Source: Leptolyngbya sp. FACHB-321 (GTDB lineage Bacteria > Cyanobacteriota > Cyanobacteriia > Leptolyngbyales > Leptolyngbyaceae). Taken from it: a DNA stretch of 64,000 nucleotides. Each line of letters starts with the position of its first letter. Within the stretch, counting starts at the first letter, position 1. The stretch spans positions 62,001 to 126,000 of the forward strand of contig NZ_JACJPI010000083.1 in assembly GCF_014695975.1 (NCBI RefSeq), given 5' to 3'. The translations under genes and the position numbers were made by a program. Below the pieces are notes generated by a model. The model was not told the DNA's origin, ran no database searches, and worked only from the letters and a program-made list of their open reading frames with translations. Shown piece by piece: positions 18,801 through 26,096 of the stretch.

Positions 18801-20088
18801 GGGTAAAACGCTGCAAGGTTTGGCAGTGATCCTCACCCGTGCGCCCGAAGGTCCCACGCTGATTGTGGCTCCCACCTCCGTTTGCATGAACTGGCTGAGT
18901 GAGGCACAGCGCTTTGCACCCACGTTGAACGCTATGCAGTTTGGTGGGGGCGATCGCCAAAAAACACTCGCTCAGCTACAACCGTTCGATTTGGTGGTTT
19001 GTAGCTACGGGTTATTGCAGCAAGAAGATGTAGCAGAGATGCTGGCAAAGGTGCAATGGCAAACGATCGTCCTGGATGAAGCACAATCCATTAAAAACTT
19101 TGCTACGAAACGCTCGCAAGCCGCCATGAATCTGCAGGGCGGGTTTAAACTGCTGACGACAGGTACGCCGATCGAAAACCATCTAGGCGAACTGTGGAAC
19201 CTCTTTCGCTTCATCAATCCTGGCTTACTAGGTTCTTTAGATACGTTTAATGAACGCTTTGCGACACCGATCGAACGCTATGGGGATAAAGACGCTCGTA
19301 ACCGCTTAAAAAAACTAATCCAGCCCTTTTTGCTGCGTCGTACAAAGAATCAAGTCCTGCAAGAGTTGCCCTCTCGTACAGAAATTCTCTTACAAGTTGA
19401 TTTGAGTCGAGAAGAAACAGCTTTCTATGAAGCCTTGCGGCGAGAAGCGATCGCCAAGCTCTCTGACAGTGACGCCACAGCAGGTGCCAAACATCTGCAA
19501 GTGCTAGCAGAAATCATGCGCTTGCGGCGTGCCTGCTGCAATCCGCGTCTTGTCAAACCAGAAATTGTGCTGCCGAGTTCTAAGCTGCAACTGTTTGGCG
19601 AAGTGCTGACCGAACTATTAGAAAACAAGCATAAAGCGCTAGTCTTTAGTCAATTTGTGGCGCACTTGCACTTGATTCGAGAGTATTTAGATGAACAGAA
19701 AATCACCTACCAATATTTAGATGGCAGTACCCCCGCTGCCGATCGCAAAAAGCGCGTCAATGCCTTTCAAGCAGGCGAAGGTGATGTCTTTTTAATTAGC
19801 CTTAAAGCTGGTGGTACGGGCTTGAACCTTACCGCAGCGGATTATGTGATCCATATGGACCCATGGTGGAACCCAGCAGTAGAAAATCAGGCTAGCGATC
19901 GCGCCCATCGCATCGGGCAACAGCGCCCTGTCACCATCTATCGGCTAGTGGCGAAAAATACGATCGAAGAAAAGATTGTCGATTTACACCAGCAAAAACG
20001 TGATCTAGCTGATAGCTTGCTCGAAGGCGCAGAAATGAGCAGCAAGGTATCGACTGACGATCTACTGCGCTTAATTTCTGAACATTAG
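15853..20088 (+). CDS. SNF2-family DEAD/DEAH-box helicase
   Basis: A 1411-aa Swi2/Snf2-type ATPase, probably acting on DNA-protein complexes in repair or transcription. The first 900 residues are a large N-terminal region, including a helical, TPR-like part (about 220-420) and a SNF2-associated domain. The motor lies at about 960-1400: Walker A DDMGLGKT (about 979-986), the DEAQ box in IVLDEAQSIKN, TTGTPIENHLGELWNL, and the C-terminal lobe with LVFSQFVAHL, LKAGGTGLNLTAADYVIHMD and RAHRIGQQRPVTIYRL. All motor motifs appear intact. Long SNF2 proteins of this layout are common in cyanobacteria. Start ATG 15853; apparently monocistronic. Confidence 0.93.
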   Translation: MTQAAPHPEQVRSHLVQIYRKLPLLEQVMVQLSSVIYEPTSRALFLNCWNYLSENDRGGKHFTAVTIKPYIDRLIELGVLTQAGGASPQCNPLLAEIATRDAVKANRFERLVEAVQKGFPVPRRWKDGPVSFGNDRQLIREIRVGVYRKDLKFINKQLEDYYRYSYQKEKLSLDDIYQQICNNPFDPAWFRTLPSELYEGALISILNYSILELTAADAAVALLKDDITNADKQSAKHGVKQSAVLQRVVLTEQWLLRGRLPEAQQLLERVPEDYQHQFASLRGHLAFLQGDDAAAIAQYSTALKALKQGTGKRKVYFQSMSGLFFILALLKDGSADRLEEAAEYTSIARQTKHWLSPTYAVLENVIKVQQGDLGKKAWVSQMSIATHKAGNSLQTLIACLCLYWVDLDQAKKYLPKLLEPFYDDAAAAGYLWIAKTVGDLLVKLKPRSPYGEQAAALLPDSKLRSLADLIQPQEAWELSLNALSHLRKDQPQTVAKADTTQRLAWFITFYPKTSCVLQPREQTLNAKGDWSKGRPIALKRLKSNAEEFGYLTPQDLKLCAQIKTYAYGWGNKTDYTFTDKAIALLVGHPLVFWEDAPTTRVEVVKGEPELLVKKIKDDRLALQFSPALQDNKEILTVKESPTRLKIIDITPEHRRIAEILGTQNRLEVPAAAKERVLAAIHAVSSIVTVHSDIGGGVSTEEVPADPKPHVHLLPASGGLKVAVLARPFAQGSPYYRPGAGGETVIAEIEGKRLQTTRNLKEEKTLADAAIAACPTFLHQEKKDNEWLIDDPEACLELLLELQALGDSIVIEHPEGEKFRVSHQSGLKDFKLNIKRQNDWFATEGELRVNDQLVLDMQQLMQLLEKSPSRFIPLGDGQFLALTQEFRKRLDELRNFSERSGKGVKLHPLAAVAVEDWMEEVGDLKADKHWKAHIQRLKEIQNFEPQLPSTLQADLRDYQMEGFRWLARLAHWGVGACLADDMGLGKTLQGLAVILTRAPEGPTLIVAPTSVCMNWLSEAQRFAPTLNAMQFGGGDRQKTLAQLQPFDLVVCSYGLLQQEDVAEMLAKVQWQTIVLDEAQSIKNFATKRSQAAMNLQGGFKLLTTGTPIENHLGELWNLFRFINPGLLGSLDTFNERFATPIERYGDKDARNRLKKLIQPFLLRRTKNQVLQELPSRTEILLQVDLSREETAFYEALRREAIAKLSDSDATAGAKHLQVLAEIMRLRRACCNPRLVKPEIVLPSSKLQLFGEVLTELLENKHKALVFSQFVAHLHLIREYLDEQKITYQYLDGSTPAADRKKRVNAFQAGEGDVFLISLKAGGTGLNLTAADYVIHMDPWWNPAVENQASDRAHRIGQQRPVTIYRLVAKNTIEEKIVDLHQQKRDLADSLLEGAEMSSKVSTDDLLRLISEH

Positions 20089-20119
20089 GCAGCGACAACG
20101 CAACAACTCGTCATGCTAG

Positions 20120-20310
20120 GTAGCTAGGCGTAATGATTGATAAGACGCATTTCGACTCCATGCTCGACGTTTAGGCTAAGCTTAACGTCGAAGCCTGAGC
20201 GCCCTTCAGCTCAAGCGCTCAGGTCGAAAGTTTATGCCGAAGTCCTAATGCTCTCAGCCCTGTGTATCTGCGGGTTGACCCAGTCTAAACCCAGTCTCTA
20301 AGTAGGCTTG
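20120..20310. repeat. Dispersed repeat element, copy A
   Basis: Shares CGTAATGATTGATAAG, GAGCGCCCTTC, the hairpin arm GCGCTCAG, GCTCTCAG(C/T)CCTGTG, GCGGGTTGA and TCTAAGTAG, in the same order, with the element at 62285-62436. CCTGAGCGC (20194) pairs with GCGCTCAGG (20215-20223). A second small hairpin forms from GACGTT and AACGTC just before. It fills the gap after the helicase gene. No reading frame. Confidence 0.75.
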
Positions 20311-20383
20311 TTTTACCTGCTGCCACATCCATACAGTCTCTAAGCAATTTGATTGAAGTAACGCTCCCACTGCTGTTAGGGGG

Positions 20384-20923
20384 CTAAAGCTCAAAACGTC
20401 GCCCATCTAGGAGCGAGAACCGCTCATCTTCCCACAGGCACTCTAATTCCCAAAACTGTCCTAGCTTTGATTCTGGTAAAAATCCTGACACTTTAATCAA
20501 AAAAGGTTTTGCAGTGGAGTTGGGTTGATTACGGTGAATCCGCAATAACTGCTGTGCGCCATTCGTTGAAACTAATTGACCATCAATGTTAAAAACACCC
20601 AATTCCGTTGCCGGTGCAGAGGCTTCAAAGCTCTTTAGCCAAAAGGTTGTGCCACTGCGAGTCGATTTGGGATACAAGCCAAAAAAGCCTGTGAGCGGGA
20701 GTTCCTGCGTGTTTAACCAGCGCTGCAACCGATCGTTACAGCCGCTCAACGTCAACAGCTTGTCATCAACACGTAAGGAGTAACCCTCCTTGCCTGCGGA
20801 CAATTCGCCTGCTAAGAAACCAAAGGCTTGATACTCAAAGCCCAAAGGTGGAGGCAAGACAGGTGTTTGAGGGGCACGCTGCGCGGGGGCTGGGCTGCGT
20901 TTGGGTATAGATGGTTTTGGCAC
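20384..20923 (-). CDS. Conserved hypothetical protein
   Basis: About 179 aa. A Pro-rich N-terminal 25 residues precede a compact, mainly beta domain (LGFEYQAFGFLAGELSAG at about 28-45, GFFGLYPKSTRSGTTFWLKS in the middle) ending in ELECLWEDERFSLLDGRRFE. I do not recognise a named family, but the composition and HIP1-consistent codon use are those of a real cyanobacterial gene. The only start at the N-terminus is GTG at 20923. No membrane segment or signal peptide. Neighbours give no hint of function. Confidence 0.72.
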   Translation of the reverse strand: MPKPSIPKRSPAPAQRAPQTPVLPPPLGFEYQAFGFLAGELSAGKEGYSLRVDDKLLTLSGCNDRLQRWLNTQELPLTGFFGLYPKSTRSGTTFWLKSFEASAPATELGVFNIDGQLVSTNGAQQLLRIHRNQPNSTAKPFLIKVSGFLPESKLGQFWELECLWEDERFSLLDGRRFEL

Positions 20924-21007
20924 GGGTCAGTATTCAAAAAATAAGGGTTCTAGCTACGGTAAGAGGCTCAGGCGCTTAACAGCCACCGCAACCTCTAATT
21001 TAGGTCA

Positions 21008-21038
21008 CGTGCAGGCGCGATCGCCCTGACCCTGCACG
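21008..21038. repeat. Hairpin with 8-bp arms
   Basis: CGTGCAGG (21008-21015) pairs with CCTGCACG (21031-21038) around a 15-base loop carrying a HIP1 site. It lies between two minus-strand genes and has no T-run. Confidence 0.5.
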
Positions 21039-21140
21039 AAATCTACCTCCAGACCGAAAAGTGAGAGGCGTTTCCCATCATAGCAGAGGGATTGGCTCTG
21101 CCAGTGAAGGGCGGTACACCTTGCCCCGCTCGTTAACACG

Positions 21141-21170
21141 GGTCAAGTTAATGCTGGTCAAGTTAATGCT
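21141..21170. repeat. Perfect 15-bp tandem duplication
   Basis: GGTCAAGTTAATGCT occurs twice in a row. The second copy contains the stop codon of the Nudix gene, so the duplication lies exactly across its 3' end. Confidence 0.85.
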
Positions 21171-21579
21171 GGTCGAGCAGCGCTGGCTGTGCCTCAAGCC
21201 TGATCAAAAGGTGTTTGAGCGTTTTACTTTTGACACGCTTCGCTGCTTCTGACAGACTCAACCATTGCCGCTTTCGTTGCTTGGCTTCTGACCAATCTTC
21301 AAGCACGGTTTCAACGCGCATTAGAAAAAGCTCCATCTCGCACGGGTAGCCCCACTTGCGATCGATATAGGTTTCGATCGCAGGTGTCACTACATGACCA
21401 CTCACGCCTGCTTCTTCTAACGCTTCTTTGGCGGCTGAGTCAGCCGCACTCAAACCCAGCGCAATCCAACCTTTTGGCACAATCCAACGTTTACGCCGAG
21501 TGGAAGTAACGAGCAGCACTTCTGCCTTTCCCGCTGTCATCCGGTAAGGCAACACGCCTGACTGCCGCAGTATGAGCAT
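21163..21579 (-). CDS. NUDIX hydrolase domain protein
   Basis: A single-domain Nudix protein of about 138 aa. The box is PKGWIALGLSAADSAAKEAL followed by EEAGV. Relative to GX5EX7REUXEEXGU the first Glu is Leu and the Arg is Lys, while the metal-binding EAxEE part is intact, so it may still hydrolyse a nucleoside diphosphate derivative. PKGW-type Nudix proteins with this change occur in other bacteria. I start at ATG 21579 because GAGG lies 6 nt upstream; ATG 21591 and TTG 21615 are open upstream. The substrate cannot be inferred. Confidence 0.82.
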   Translation of the reverse strand: MLILRQSGVLPYRMTAGKAEVLLVTSTRRKRWIVPKGWIALGLSAADSAAKEALEEAGVSGHVVTPAIETYIDRKWGYPCEMELFLMRVETVLEDWSEAKQRKRQWLSLSEAAKRVKSKTLKHLLIRLEAQPALLDQH

Positions 21580-21830
21580 GCGTTTCCTCATTCTTATCCA
21601 CAGCCGCCAATTCAAAGTCGAAACCTGTTGGCGTCGATCGTATCAGGCTGTCACGGCATTTGTGTCACAGCATTGACGATCGCTGATCCGTATACTGGAG
21701 CTTCAGCGTTTCCTTCGAGATGTACATTGTCACTCTGGCTTCAGGGGATACCCTCGCTCTAACGATTCAGCACATAGCCAGCTAATGACGGTTTAACTTT
21801 GTTTGATTGCCGCGTCCCTACAAAAGCACT

Positions 21831-22568
21831 ATGAAACAGGAGAGACAGGACTTTAGAGAACGCTTCATCGATCGTCGCGACTTCTTAAAACAAAGCGCCA
21901 GTAGTACTGCAAGTCTGCTAGTAGCCGCTAGCACGTTTTTCTGGCGTAGCAAACAGGCGCAAGCGGCTGAGTTAGCCCCTACAACGGCTCAACCCCTTAA
22001 GCCCGAGGCAGCGCTCCAAAAGCTGATGGCAGGAAATCAGCGGTTCAGGCAGCACCACCCCCAGTATCCCGATCAATCGGCGGCTCGTTTGCAGGCAGTG
22101 TCTCAAGCCCAGCATCCGTTTGCCACTATTTTGAGCTGCGCCGATTCGCGGGTGCCAGTTGAGCTGATTTTTGACCAGGGCGTTGGCGATATTTTTGATG
22201 TCCGTATTGCGGGCAATATTGCTACGCCTGAAGTGATTGGCAGTATTGAATATGCGATCGTTCTGCTCGACACGCCTGTTTTGATGGTGCTGGGTCACGA
22301 GCGCTGTGGTGCAGTTACGGCTGCGGTCAACAGTGAAGTGCTGCCGGGTGCGATTGGTAGCCTTGTGAAAGCTATTTTGCCCGCGATCGAACCTCACAAG
22401 GCCGCGACAGCTGATCTAATTGATACGGCAGTCCTGGCAAATGTGCGCTATCAAATCGCACAACTCAAGCGATCGCCTCTGTTGGCAGAACGGCTGCAAG
22501 CAGGCACCTTAAAAATTGTGGGCGGTCGCTATGACCTTGATGCTGGTAGCGTTACGCTCCTGACCTGA
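21831..22568 (+). CDS. Beta-class carbonic anhydrase, Tat-exported
   Basis: Interconverts CO2 and bicarbonate. Zinc ligands and active-site pairs are visible as SCADSRVPVE and GHERCGAVTAAV. The N-terminus has a twin-arginine signal (IDRRDFLKQSASSTASLL) followed by a hydrophobic stretch and AQA, so the enzyme is probably exported folded to the periplasm or thylakoid lumen, unlike carboxysomal enzymes. About 245 aa from ATG 21831; the longer frame starts at an unlikely TTG at 21807. It is alone, between divergent and downstream gaps. Confidence 0.9.
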   Translation: MKQERQDFRERFIDRRDFLKQSASSTASLLVAASTFFWRSKQAQAAELAPTTAQPLKPEAALQKLMAGNQRFRQHHPQYPDQSAARLQAVSQAQHPFATILSCADSRVPVELIFDQGVGDIFDVRIAGNIATPEVIGSIEYAIVLLDTPVLMVLGHERCGAVTAAVNSEVLPGAIGSLVKAILPAIEPHKAATADLIDTAVLANVRYQIAQLKRSPLLAERLQAGTLKIVGGRYDLDAGSVTLLT

Positions 22569-22847
22569 GGCAAAGCTAGGATACGCTCTCATGAGCAGTA
22601 GGCAGAAGAAGCAGTTCATCCCTGCATAAGCGATTGTTGATGCAGATTTGCCTAGGAATAGACATCGCTGCATTGCTACTGCGACATAGAGAATAGAGCC
22701 GAAAGCCGCCTGTTTTAATGAGAATTACTATAAAAGAAACAATTTTAATGGTGGGCAAACAGCTTTATCCTTGTTTTTTGGTCTTATTGCAGGCGTTAAA
22801 ACAAAAAAATTAGATAAACGATGCAATTTGCTCTTTCTAGTTTTGGT
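22569..22847. other. AT-rich control region upstream of pncB
   Basis: The 335-bp gap before pncB becomes clearly AT-rich after about 22710 and ends in the palindromic promoter described separately. No reading frame of substance. Confidence 0.5.
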
Positions 22848-22869
22848 TTTTCTAACTATAATTAGAAAA
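22848..22869 (+). promoter_or_regulatory. Palindrome over the pncB -10 box, candidate NrtR operator
   Basis: TTTTCTAA (22848-22855) and TTAGAAAA (22862-22869) are perfect 8-bp arms around CTATAA. The centre creates TATAAT at 22857-22862, a perfect -10 hexamer; a weak -35 (TTTCTA) stands 17 bp upstream. The pncB ATG is 34 bp downstream. A repressor on this palindrome would block the promoter, and the NrtR-like gene is three genes along. The link to NrtR is inference. Confidence 0.5.
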
Positions 22870-22903
22870 CCCACTGCAACGAGTCGATCGCCCAGGTACG
22901 CCA

Positions 22904-24406
22904 ATGACTACAAAGCAAGCAACTGACGGTGACGGTCGTTTTGAGCCGAGTCGATCGCCGCTCAAACAAGCCACTTCGATCGCGCCTCAGACAACTGCAA
23001 GCGTAGCGGCATCGCTCCCTTCCCTTTTAACAGATGAGTCGCTTACTGTTTTGCCGCAGGACTCTAGCCTGCTAACCGACCTTTACCAGCTCACAATGTC
23101 CGCCTGCTATGTGGGTGAAGGGTTGGATCAGCGACGTGCCAGCTTTGAACTCTTCGCTCGTCGGCTGCCCGCAGGCTTTGGGTATTTGGTCGCGATGGGG
23201 TTGGCACAAGCACTTGATTATTTAGAACGCTTTGCGTTTAATGACGCGCAGATTGAGGCATTACAGGCAAGTGGCATTTTTACCCATGCGCCTAATCGCT
23301 TCTGGTCGTTGCTGGCAGATAGCCGCTTTAGCGGTGATGTGTGGGCAGTCCCCGAAGGCACGATCGTTTTTGCTAATGAACCGCTGCTGCGCGTGGAAGC
23401 ACCCCTCTGGCAAGCACAACTCGTCGAAACGTACCTGCTCAACACGCTCAACTATCAATCTTTAATTGCAACCCGTGCTGCCCGTTTGCGCGATGTCGCA
23501 GGACCGCACGCAACGCTGTATGAATTTGGTACGCGACGCGCCTTCAGCCCTCAGGCATCACTCTGGGCAGCGCGTGCAGCCCTGGCAGCAGGCCTGGATG
23601 CAACCTCTAATGTGCTGGCAGCACTGAAGCTGGGACGCAAACCCGTCGGCACAATGGCGCATTCTCTGGTGATGGCATTAGCAGCAACTGAAGGCACGGA
23701 GGCAGAGGCATTCACCGCTTTTCATCGCTACTTTCCCGGTGCGCCGCTGTTGATTGATACGTTTGATACGATCACCGCCGCCAAACACCTCGCTGCCAAA
23801 TTGCAACAGCACGAAATCGAGCTGGCAGGCATTCGCATTGACTCTGGTGATTTAGCAGCTCTATCTCAACAAGTGCGCCAACTCCTGCCAAGTGTCCCCA
23901 TCTTTGCCAGCGGCGATTTGGATGAATACAAGATTACTCAACTTCAAGCGGCAGGAGCCTGCGTTGATGGCTACGGGCTGGGCACTCAATTGGTAACAGG
24001 GGCACCTGTAAATGGTGTTTATAAACTGGTAGAAATTGATGGCATCCCTGTGATGAAAGAGGCTACAGGCAAAGTGAGTTATCCGGGACGCAAGCAGATT
24101 TTTCGGAGCTATGAGCAGGGGCAGGCTGTGGGCGATCGCCTCGGGCTGATGGTAGAACAGCGGTCAGCAGAACCTTCACCCGATACTTTCACTGGAGAAC
24201 AACCGCTCATGCAGCTAGTGATGAAACAAGGACAGCGCCTGCACTCGGCTGAAACGCTAGAGACGATCGCTCAACGCACGACCCATTCGGTTGCCAGCCT
24301 CTCCGCCACAGTACGCCAGATTGACGAGCCAGTTTCTCTCCCAGTCGAACCGTCCACGGCACTACTCGACCTCATCGCTCAAACCCAACGCCAACGGCAT
24401 CCCTAG
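22904..24406 (+). CDS. pncB: Nicotinate phosphoribosyltransferase
   Basis: Converts nicotinate and PRPP to nicotinate mononucleotide, the entry step of the Preiss-Handler route to NAD, in the cytosol. Family motifs: LLTDLYQLTMSACY, FELFARRLPAGFGYLVAMGL, EFGTRRAFSP, KPVGTMAHSLVMAL, RIDSGDLAALSQQVRQLL and VDGYGLGTQLVTG. At 500 aa it carries about 50 extra N-terminal residues before the conserved start near DSSLLTDLYQ; this extension is low in complexity and may be untranslated if TTG just upstream is used. It is first in the NAD gene array and preceded by a palindromic promoter. It ends 130 bp before nadD across a C/T-rich spacer. Confidence 0.93.
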   Translation: MTTKQATDGDGRFEPSRSPLKQATSIAPQTTASVAASLPSLLTDESLTVLPQDSSLLTDLYQLTMSACYVGEGLDQRRASFELFARRLPAGFGYLVAMGLAQALDYLERFAFNDAQIEALQASGIFTHAPNRFWSLLADSRFSGDVWAVPEGTIVFANEPLLRVEAPLWQAQLVETYLLNTLNYQSLIATRAARLRDVAGPHATLYEFGTRRAFSPQASLWAARAALAAGLDATSNVLAALKLGRKPVGTMAHSLVMALAATEGTEAEAFTAFHRYFPGAPLLIDTFDTITAAKHLAAKLQQHEIELAGIRIDSGDLAALSQQVRQLLPSVPIFASGDLDEYKITQLQAAGACVDGYGLGTQLVTGAPVNGVYKLVEIDGIPVMKEATGKVSYPGRKQIFRSYEQGQAVGDRLGLMVEQRSAEPSPDTFTGEQPLMQLVMKQGQRLHSAETLETIAQRTTHSVASLSATVRQIDEPVSLPVEPSTALLDLIAQTQRQRHP

Positions 24407-24420
24407 AGCCTCAAATCAAC

Positions 24421-24536
24421 CTTTGCGCCCTTTTCCCCAGACACTTTTACTTCCATCAGCCATTCTCTTCACCCCTTTACCTCCTTCCCCTTTCCCCTCG
24501 CCCCCCTTTCACCCCTCTACCCCTCCCTCACTCCCC
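24421..24536. repeat. Polypyrimidine spacer between pncB and nadD
   Basis: About 115 bases almost wholly C and T on the plus strand. The core CCCCTCGCCCCCC (24494-24506) recurs at 44712 and, slightly changed, inside nadE at 27408. It runs to the nadD ATG and hides any ordinary ribosome site. Confidence 0.75.
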
Positions 24537-25148
24537 ATGCTCAACATTGCTCTTTTTGGCACCAGCGCTGATCCACCGACCGCCGGACATCAAGCAATCT
24601 TAGTTTGGTTATCGCAGCACTTCGATCGCGTTGCCGTGTGGGCCGCCGACAATCCTTTTAAGTCGCATGAAACGTCGCTGCTCCATCGGACGGCAATGCT
24701 GCAACTGTTGCTGGACGACATTAACCCGCCTCGCCACAACCTGCTCCTTTACCCAGAACTCAGTAAACCGCGTACTATCCATACGCTTGAAATTGCCGAA
24801 ACGCTTTGGACAGATGCCAGCTTCACTTTAGTCGTTGGGTCTGATTTGATTTACCAACTGCCTAACTGGTATCAAATTGAAGCGCTGCTAGAGCGGGTTA
24901 ATCTACTGATTATTCCGAGACCGGGCTTCATACCAAATGAAATGGCTCTGGCAGAATTGAGGCAAAGAGGCGCACGTCTGACGATCGCGGATTTGACGGG
25001 TCCCGATATATCCTCCACCGCGTATCGTGAGCATGGAGACACTGATGCCCTGACACCTCCCATCGAAGCTTACATCCACCGGGAGCAACTATACCCATGC
25101 CAGAACGCCTCCAACGAAAAACAGCCCATTCACCAACACATTCATTGA
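24537..25148 (+). CDS. nadD: Nicotinate-nucleotide adenylyltransferase
   Basis: Adenylates nicotinate mononucleotide to deamido-NAD, the step after PncB. The nucleotidyltransferase signature appears as FGTSADPPTAGH at the N-terminus and ISSTAYR near the C-terminus. The protein is 203 aa, normal for NadD. Start ATG 24537 (MLNIALFGTSADP); the frame remains open far upstream into pncB, which is a low-complexity artefact. Its 3' end overlaps the NrtR-like gene by 52 nt if that gene starts at ATG 25097, so the two are transcribed together. Confidence 0.88.
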   Translation: MLNIALFGTSADPPTAGHQAILVWLSQHFDRVAVWAADNPFKSHETSLLHRTAMLQLLLDDINPPRHNLLLYPELSKPRTIHTLEIAETLWTDASFTLVVGSDLIYQLPNWYQIEALLERVNLLIIPRPGFIPNEMALAELRQRGARLTIADLTGPDISSTAYREHGDTDALTPPIEAYIHREQLYPCQNASNEKQPIHQHIH

Positions 25149-25855
25149 GCGATCGTGCCCTTGCAGACTTCAAAGTTGGCGTTGACAACGTCATTTTTTC
25201 CGTCGATACGGCACAAAATCGTTTGCTGGTGCTGCTGGTCATGCGGCAAGAAGAACCTTTTTTGGGACAGTGGAGTTTTCCTGGCACGCTAGTACGACAT
25301 GGTGAATCGCTCGAAGACGCTGCTTACCGCATCCTTGCCGAAAAAATTCGTGCCCGTAACCTTTATCTGGAGCAGCTTTATACGTTTGGCGGTCCCGATC
25401 GCGACCCACGCGAGTCTGCACATAGCTACGGCGTCCGTTATCTCTCTGTCAGCTACTTTGCCCTCGTCCGTTTTGCTGAAGCCGAACTGATTGCTGATGG
25501 TGTAAGCGGCATTGCCTGGTATCCGCTCGATCAAGTGCCTCAACTCGCCTTCGACCACAATAAAGTGCTGGAGTACGGTCATCGACGTTTGAGGAACAAG
25601 CTGGAATATAGCCCAGTCGCCTTTGAAGTGCTGCCAGAACTGTTTACACTCAGCGATTTATATCAACTCTATACAACAGTTTTGGGCGAAAACTTTTCGG
25701 ATTATTCCAACTTTCGATCGCGCCTTCTCAAGATGGGTTTTCTCTCTGATACAGGTGTAAAAGCCTCCCGAGGTGCCGGCAGACCTGCAAGCCTCTATCG
25801 TTTTGATGCCGAAGCCTTTGCACCCCTAAAGGATAAGCCTTTAGTGTTTATTTAG
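25097..25855 (+). CDS. nrtR: NrtR-type regulator of NAD metabolism (Nudix-like domain plus winged helix)
   Basis: A 252-aa two-domain protein. Residues about 25-170 are a Nudix fold, and about 175-250 a winged-helix DNA-binding domain (FTLSDLYQLYTTVLG, NFRSRLLKMGFL, GAGRPASLYRF). NrtR proteins repress NAD genes and respond to ADP-ribose. The Nudix box (PGTLVRHGESLEDAAYRIL, then AEKI) lacks the Glu cluster needed for metal binding, so it should bind but not cleave ligand. An active Nudix hydrolase is therefore unlikely. ATG 25097 lies inside nadD; TTG 25145, overlapping the nadD stop, is an alternative. Position between nadD and nadE supports the role. Confidence 0.85.
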   Translation: MPERLQRKTAHSPTHSLSDRALADFKVGVDNVIFSVDTAQNRLLVLLVMRQEEPFLGQWSFPGTLVRHGESLEDAAYRILAEKIRARNLYLEQLYTFGGPDRDPRESAHSYGVRYLSVSYFALVRFAEAELIADGVSGIAWYPLDQVPQLAFDHNKVLEYGHRRLRNKLEYSPVAFEVLPELFTLSDLYQLYTTVLGENFSDYSNFRSRLLKMGFLSDTGVKASRGAGRPASLYRFDAEAFAPLKDKPLVFI

Positions 25856-26096
25856 TTGCTAGTTGTTAGACAAATTGCAGAAATAGCAGGATTTTTGAAT
25901 GCTCCATCGACGCAAGAAAAAACTTTGCTTCAAAAGCGAATGAGATTCAGAGGTTTTCGTTTGGATTCATTTAGGTTCGATTGCGATCACAAAGATGAGC
26001 TTGATTAACTTAATGTTGAAGTTTTTGATACTCTCCGATAAGCAAGTTTAGGATTCTTTTGATTGATTATAGGCACAATGTTCCTTTAAATTCGTT

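Noticed and set aside
24291-24536. N-terminal extension of NadD into pncB
   Set aside because: The extra 82 codons come from out-of-frame pncB and a pyrimidine tract; NadD similarity starts exactly at ATG 24537.
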